Of a stretch of 32,404 nucleotides of DNA, positions 31,264 to 32,404 are shown piece by piece (position 1 is the first letter of the stretch; every line of letters starts with the position of its first letter). The stretch covers positions 1 through 32,404 of the forward strand of contig NZ_CAKKMF010000061.1 of NCBI RefSeq assembly GCF_918697925.1, read 5' to 3'. The notes beneath the pieces are model-generated. The model was not told where the DNA came from. It ran no database searches and was given only the letters and a program-made list of their open reading frames with translations. This DNA is from Arthrobacter sp. Bi26. Lineage in GTDB: Bacteria; Actinomycetota; Actinomycetes; Actinomycetales; Micrococcaceae. The position numbers and the translations under genes are program-made.

Positions 31264-31445
31264 TCAGGAGAGGTCGGTCGGGTCCTCGTTGACCTCGTCA
31301 TTGTCGAAGCCTTCGGGTCCAGCGTGTCGTGTGGGATCATTCCCAGCTACTCCCGGTAGGCCTTGTGCTCCTCGTGGCTGGGGTCGTTGACGGCCTGGAC
31401 ATTGTTCGCCCGGCCCCACGTGCCGCCGCTGTCCTCTGCCGGCCG
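31264..31445 (-). pseudogene. Remnant of a small hydrophilic protein (frameshifted)
   Basis: Two natural-looking pieces in different frames: 'RPAEDSGGTWGRANNVQAVN' to 'DPSHEEHKAYRE', ended by a TAG at 31347-31349, and then 'NDPTRHAGPEGFDNDEVNED' to 'PTDLS' and a stop at 31264. One missing base at the TAG would join them. The 5' end cannot be placed. No family is recognised. A sequencing error is possible. Confidence 0.4.
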
Positions 31446-31663
31446 CGGCGCCGCGGCCAGCCTTGGTCGTTGGCCGTTGATGGCAGGCCGTAACAGACAT
31501 CTCCGGGCGTCAGCCAGTGCCGGCGTCGCGCTGCATTGATCCGCTAATCCGCTAATACCTGGCGCTAACGACCCGGCCGCTGACATTCTAGTCAGCACAG
31601 TCGTAGGCTACTTTGGAGACCGGACACTAGTAGCCTGGCCTCGGGCCCCGAAGGAAGGACTGA
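31446..31663. other. Intergenic region with several inverted and tandem repeats
   Basis: No supported gene. It holds GCTGAC-ATTCTA-GTCAGC (31579-31596), an 8-bp inverted repeat AGGCTACT (31605-31612) with AGTAGCCT (31629-31636), and a short tandem CCGCTAAT repeat near 31540-31556. The second inverted repeat lies 27 bp before the phospholipase-like start and could be its operator or a leader hairpin. Confidence 0.4.
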
Positions 31664-32404
31664 GTGGACAGTGATGCTGGTACGTGGTTTCTGAGTCGCG
31701 CTGAGCGGGGGAATCTGGCCACAGACGTCCACGCGGGCGGTGCCGGATCGCCGTCCTGGTCGGAGGGCAATCTAGTGCGGCCCCTGATTCATGGAGCGAC
31801 CTACTTCGCCCGACTGCATGAGGAGTTGACGGCTCTGCAGGCGGGAGACCGCGTGTGGTTCACCGACTGGCGTGGCGACGCCGACGAGCGGCTGCTGGCG
31901 GACGGACCTTCGATCGGCGACGTGCTCGCGGCGTTGGCCCGCGCGGGAGTGGAAGTGCGGGGCCTTGTCTGGAGATCCCACGGAGAGCGTGTATCGGCCC
32001 CAATCAGCGGCCGATCCAATGAGCTCCTAAGTCGTCAGGTCAACGACGCCGGCGGCGAGGTGCTTCTGGATCAGCGTGTACGCCTGTTCGGCTCCCACCA
32101 CCAAAAGATCTTCGTCATCCGCCATCGCGACGACCCGTCGCGGGACGTCGCGTTCGTTGGCGGGATCGACCTTTCCCACACCCGTCGAGACGATGCCGAC
32201 CACGCGGGAGATCCGCAAGCGGTGGACATGGATTCCCGGTACGGGAAACGACCCCCCTGGCACGATGCCGCCCTCGAACTGCGTGGCCCCGTGGTGGCAG
32301 ATGTCCTGGCGGTGTTTGCTGAACGGTGGAACGACCCCCATCCCCTGGACCGGCGCACCCCCTATCGGATGCTGCTGCAACGTCTGGCCCGTATGCCCCG
32401 GCAC
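31664..32404 (+). CDS. Phospholipase D-like protein, partial (3' end outside window)
   Basis: The first 247 residues of a PLD-superfamily protein; the frame is open to the window edge. The start is GTG 31664 with AAGGAAGG five bases ahead. 'LIHGATYFARLHEELTALQA' and 'DRVWFTDWRGDADE' precede the first catalytic motif, His146-x-Lys148 in 'LFGSHHQKIFVIR', then 'VAFVGGIDLSHTRRDD' (164-177) and 'PWHDAALELRGPVVADV'. Full-length bacterial relatives of about 500 aa carry a second HKD motif, which would lie beyond the edge. It likely hydrolyses or transfers phosphodiester groups; cardiolipin synthase-like activity is possible. Confidence 0.85.
   Translation, partial: MDSDAGTWFLSRAERGNLATDVHAGGAGSPSWSEGNLVRPLIHGATYFARLHEELTALQAGDRVWFTDWRGDADERLLADGPSIGDVLAALARAGVEVRGLVWRSHGERVSAPISGRSNELLSRQVNDAGGEVLLDQRVRLFGSHHQKIFVIRHRDDPSRDVAFVGGIDLSHTRRDDADHAGDPQAVDMDSRYGKRPPWHDAALELRGPVVADVLAVFAERWNDPHPLDRRTPYRMLLQRLARMPRH

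Overview
The window is GC-rich chromosomal DNA, with many GTG and TTG starts, GC-ending codons and small actinobacterial families such as DUF4193 and LURP-one-like proteins. It looks like a soil actinobacterium of the Arthrobacter/Pseudarthrobacter group; the genus is inferred from protein style and was not tested by search. No rRNA, tRNA, CRISPR array, transposase or complete insertion sequence was seen.

Layout. (1) 1-4.9 kb: housekeeping genes, namely a MetQ-like lipoprotein, a LURP-one-like protein, a bifunctional penicillin-binding protein and an unknown two-gene pair (coiled coil plus membrane protein). (2) 4.9-19.1 kb: a coherent aldaric-acid (D-glucarate, galactarate/L-talarate) locus. 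On the minus strand are tctC-tctB-tctA (tripartite tricarboxylate-type transporter), a universal stress protein and a luciferase-like oxidoreductase. A divergent LysR regulator follows. On the plus strand are kdgD, 2-oxoglutarate semialdehyde dehydrogenase, gudD and an AEC permease; then an L-talarate/galactarate dehydratase with its GntR/FadR regulator; then an MFS aldarate permease closed by a strong terminator. (3) 19.1-21.6 kb: a small hypothetical protein, MarR regulator, membrane protein and short-chain dehydrogenase. (4) 21.6-31.6 kb: an accessory stretch of small hypothetical genes (DUF4193, DUF6454-, DUF2087-, VOC- and DUF6616-type), a secreted Ala/Lys/Glu-rich protein, gamma-glutamyltransferase, and at least four gene remnants carrying frameshifts, a nonsense codon or truncations. 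(5) From 31.66 kb: a phospholipase D-type protein running off the window.

How the genes work together. Both dehydratases should give 5-dehydro-4-deoxyglucarate. KdgD converts this to 2-oxoglutarate semialdehyde and CO2, and the aldehyde dehydrogenase oxidises the semialdehyde to 2-oxoglutarate. Two transport systems (TctABC and the MFS carrier), and possibly the AEC permease, probably bring in the substrates.

Most notable observation. The promoters of tctC, kdgD and the MFS gene share a 56-bp arrangement with identical spacing: GGTATC, 19 bp, TTRGAC, 19 bp, TANNNT, with further matching bases in both spacers. This suggests one regulator, most simply the LysR protein encoded beside it, controls all three units. 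The talarate dehydratase unit instead carries two FadR-type operators exactly 20 bp apart, covering its predicted -35 and -10.
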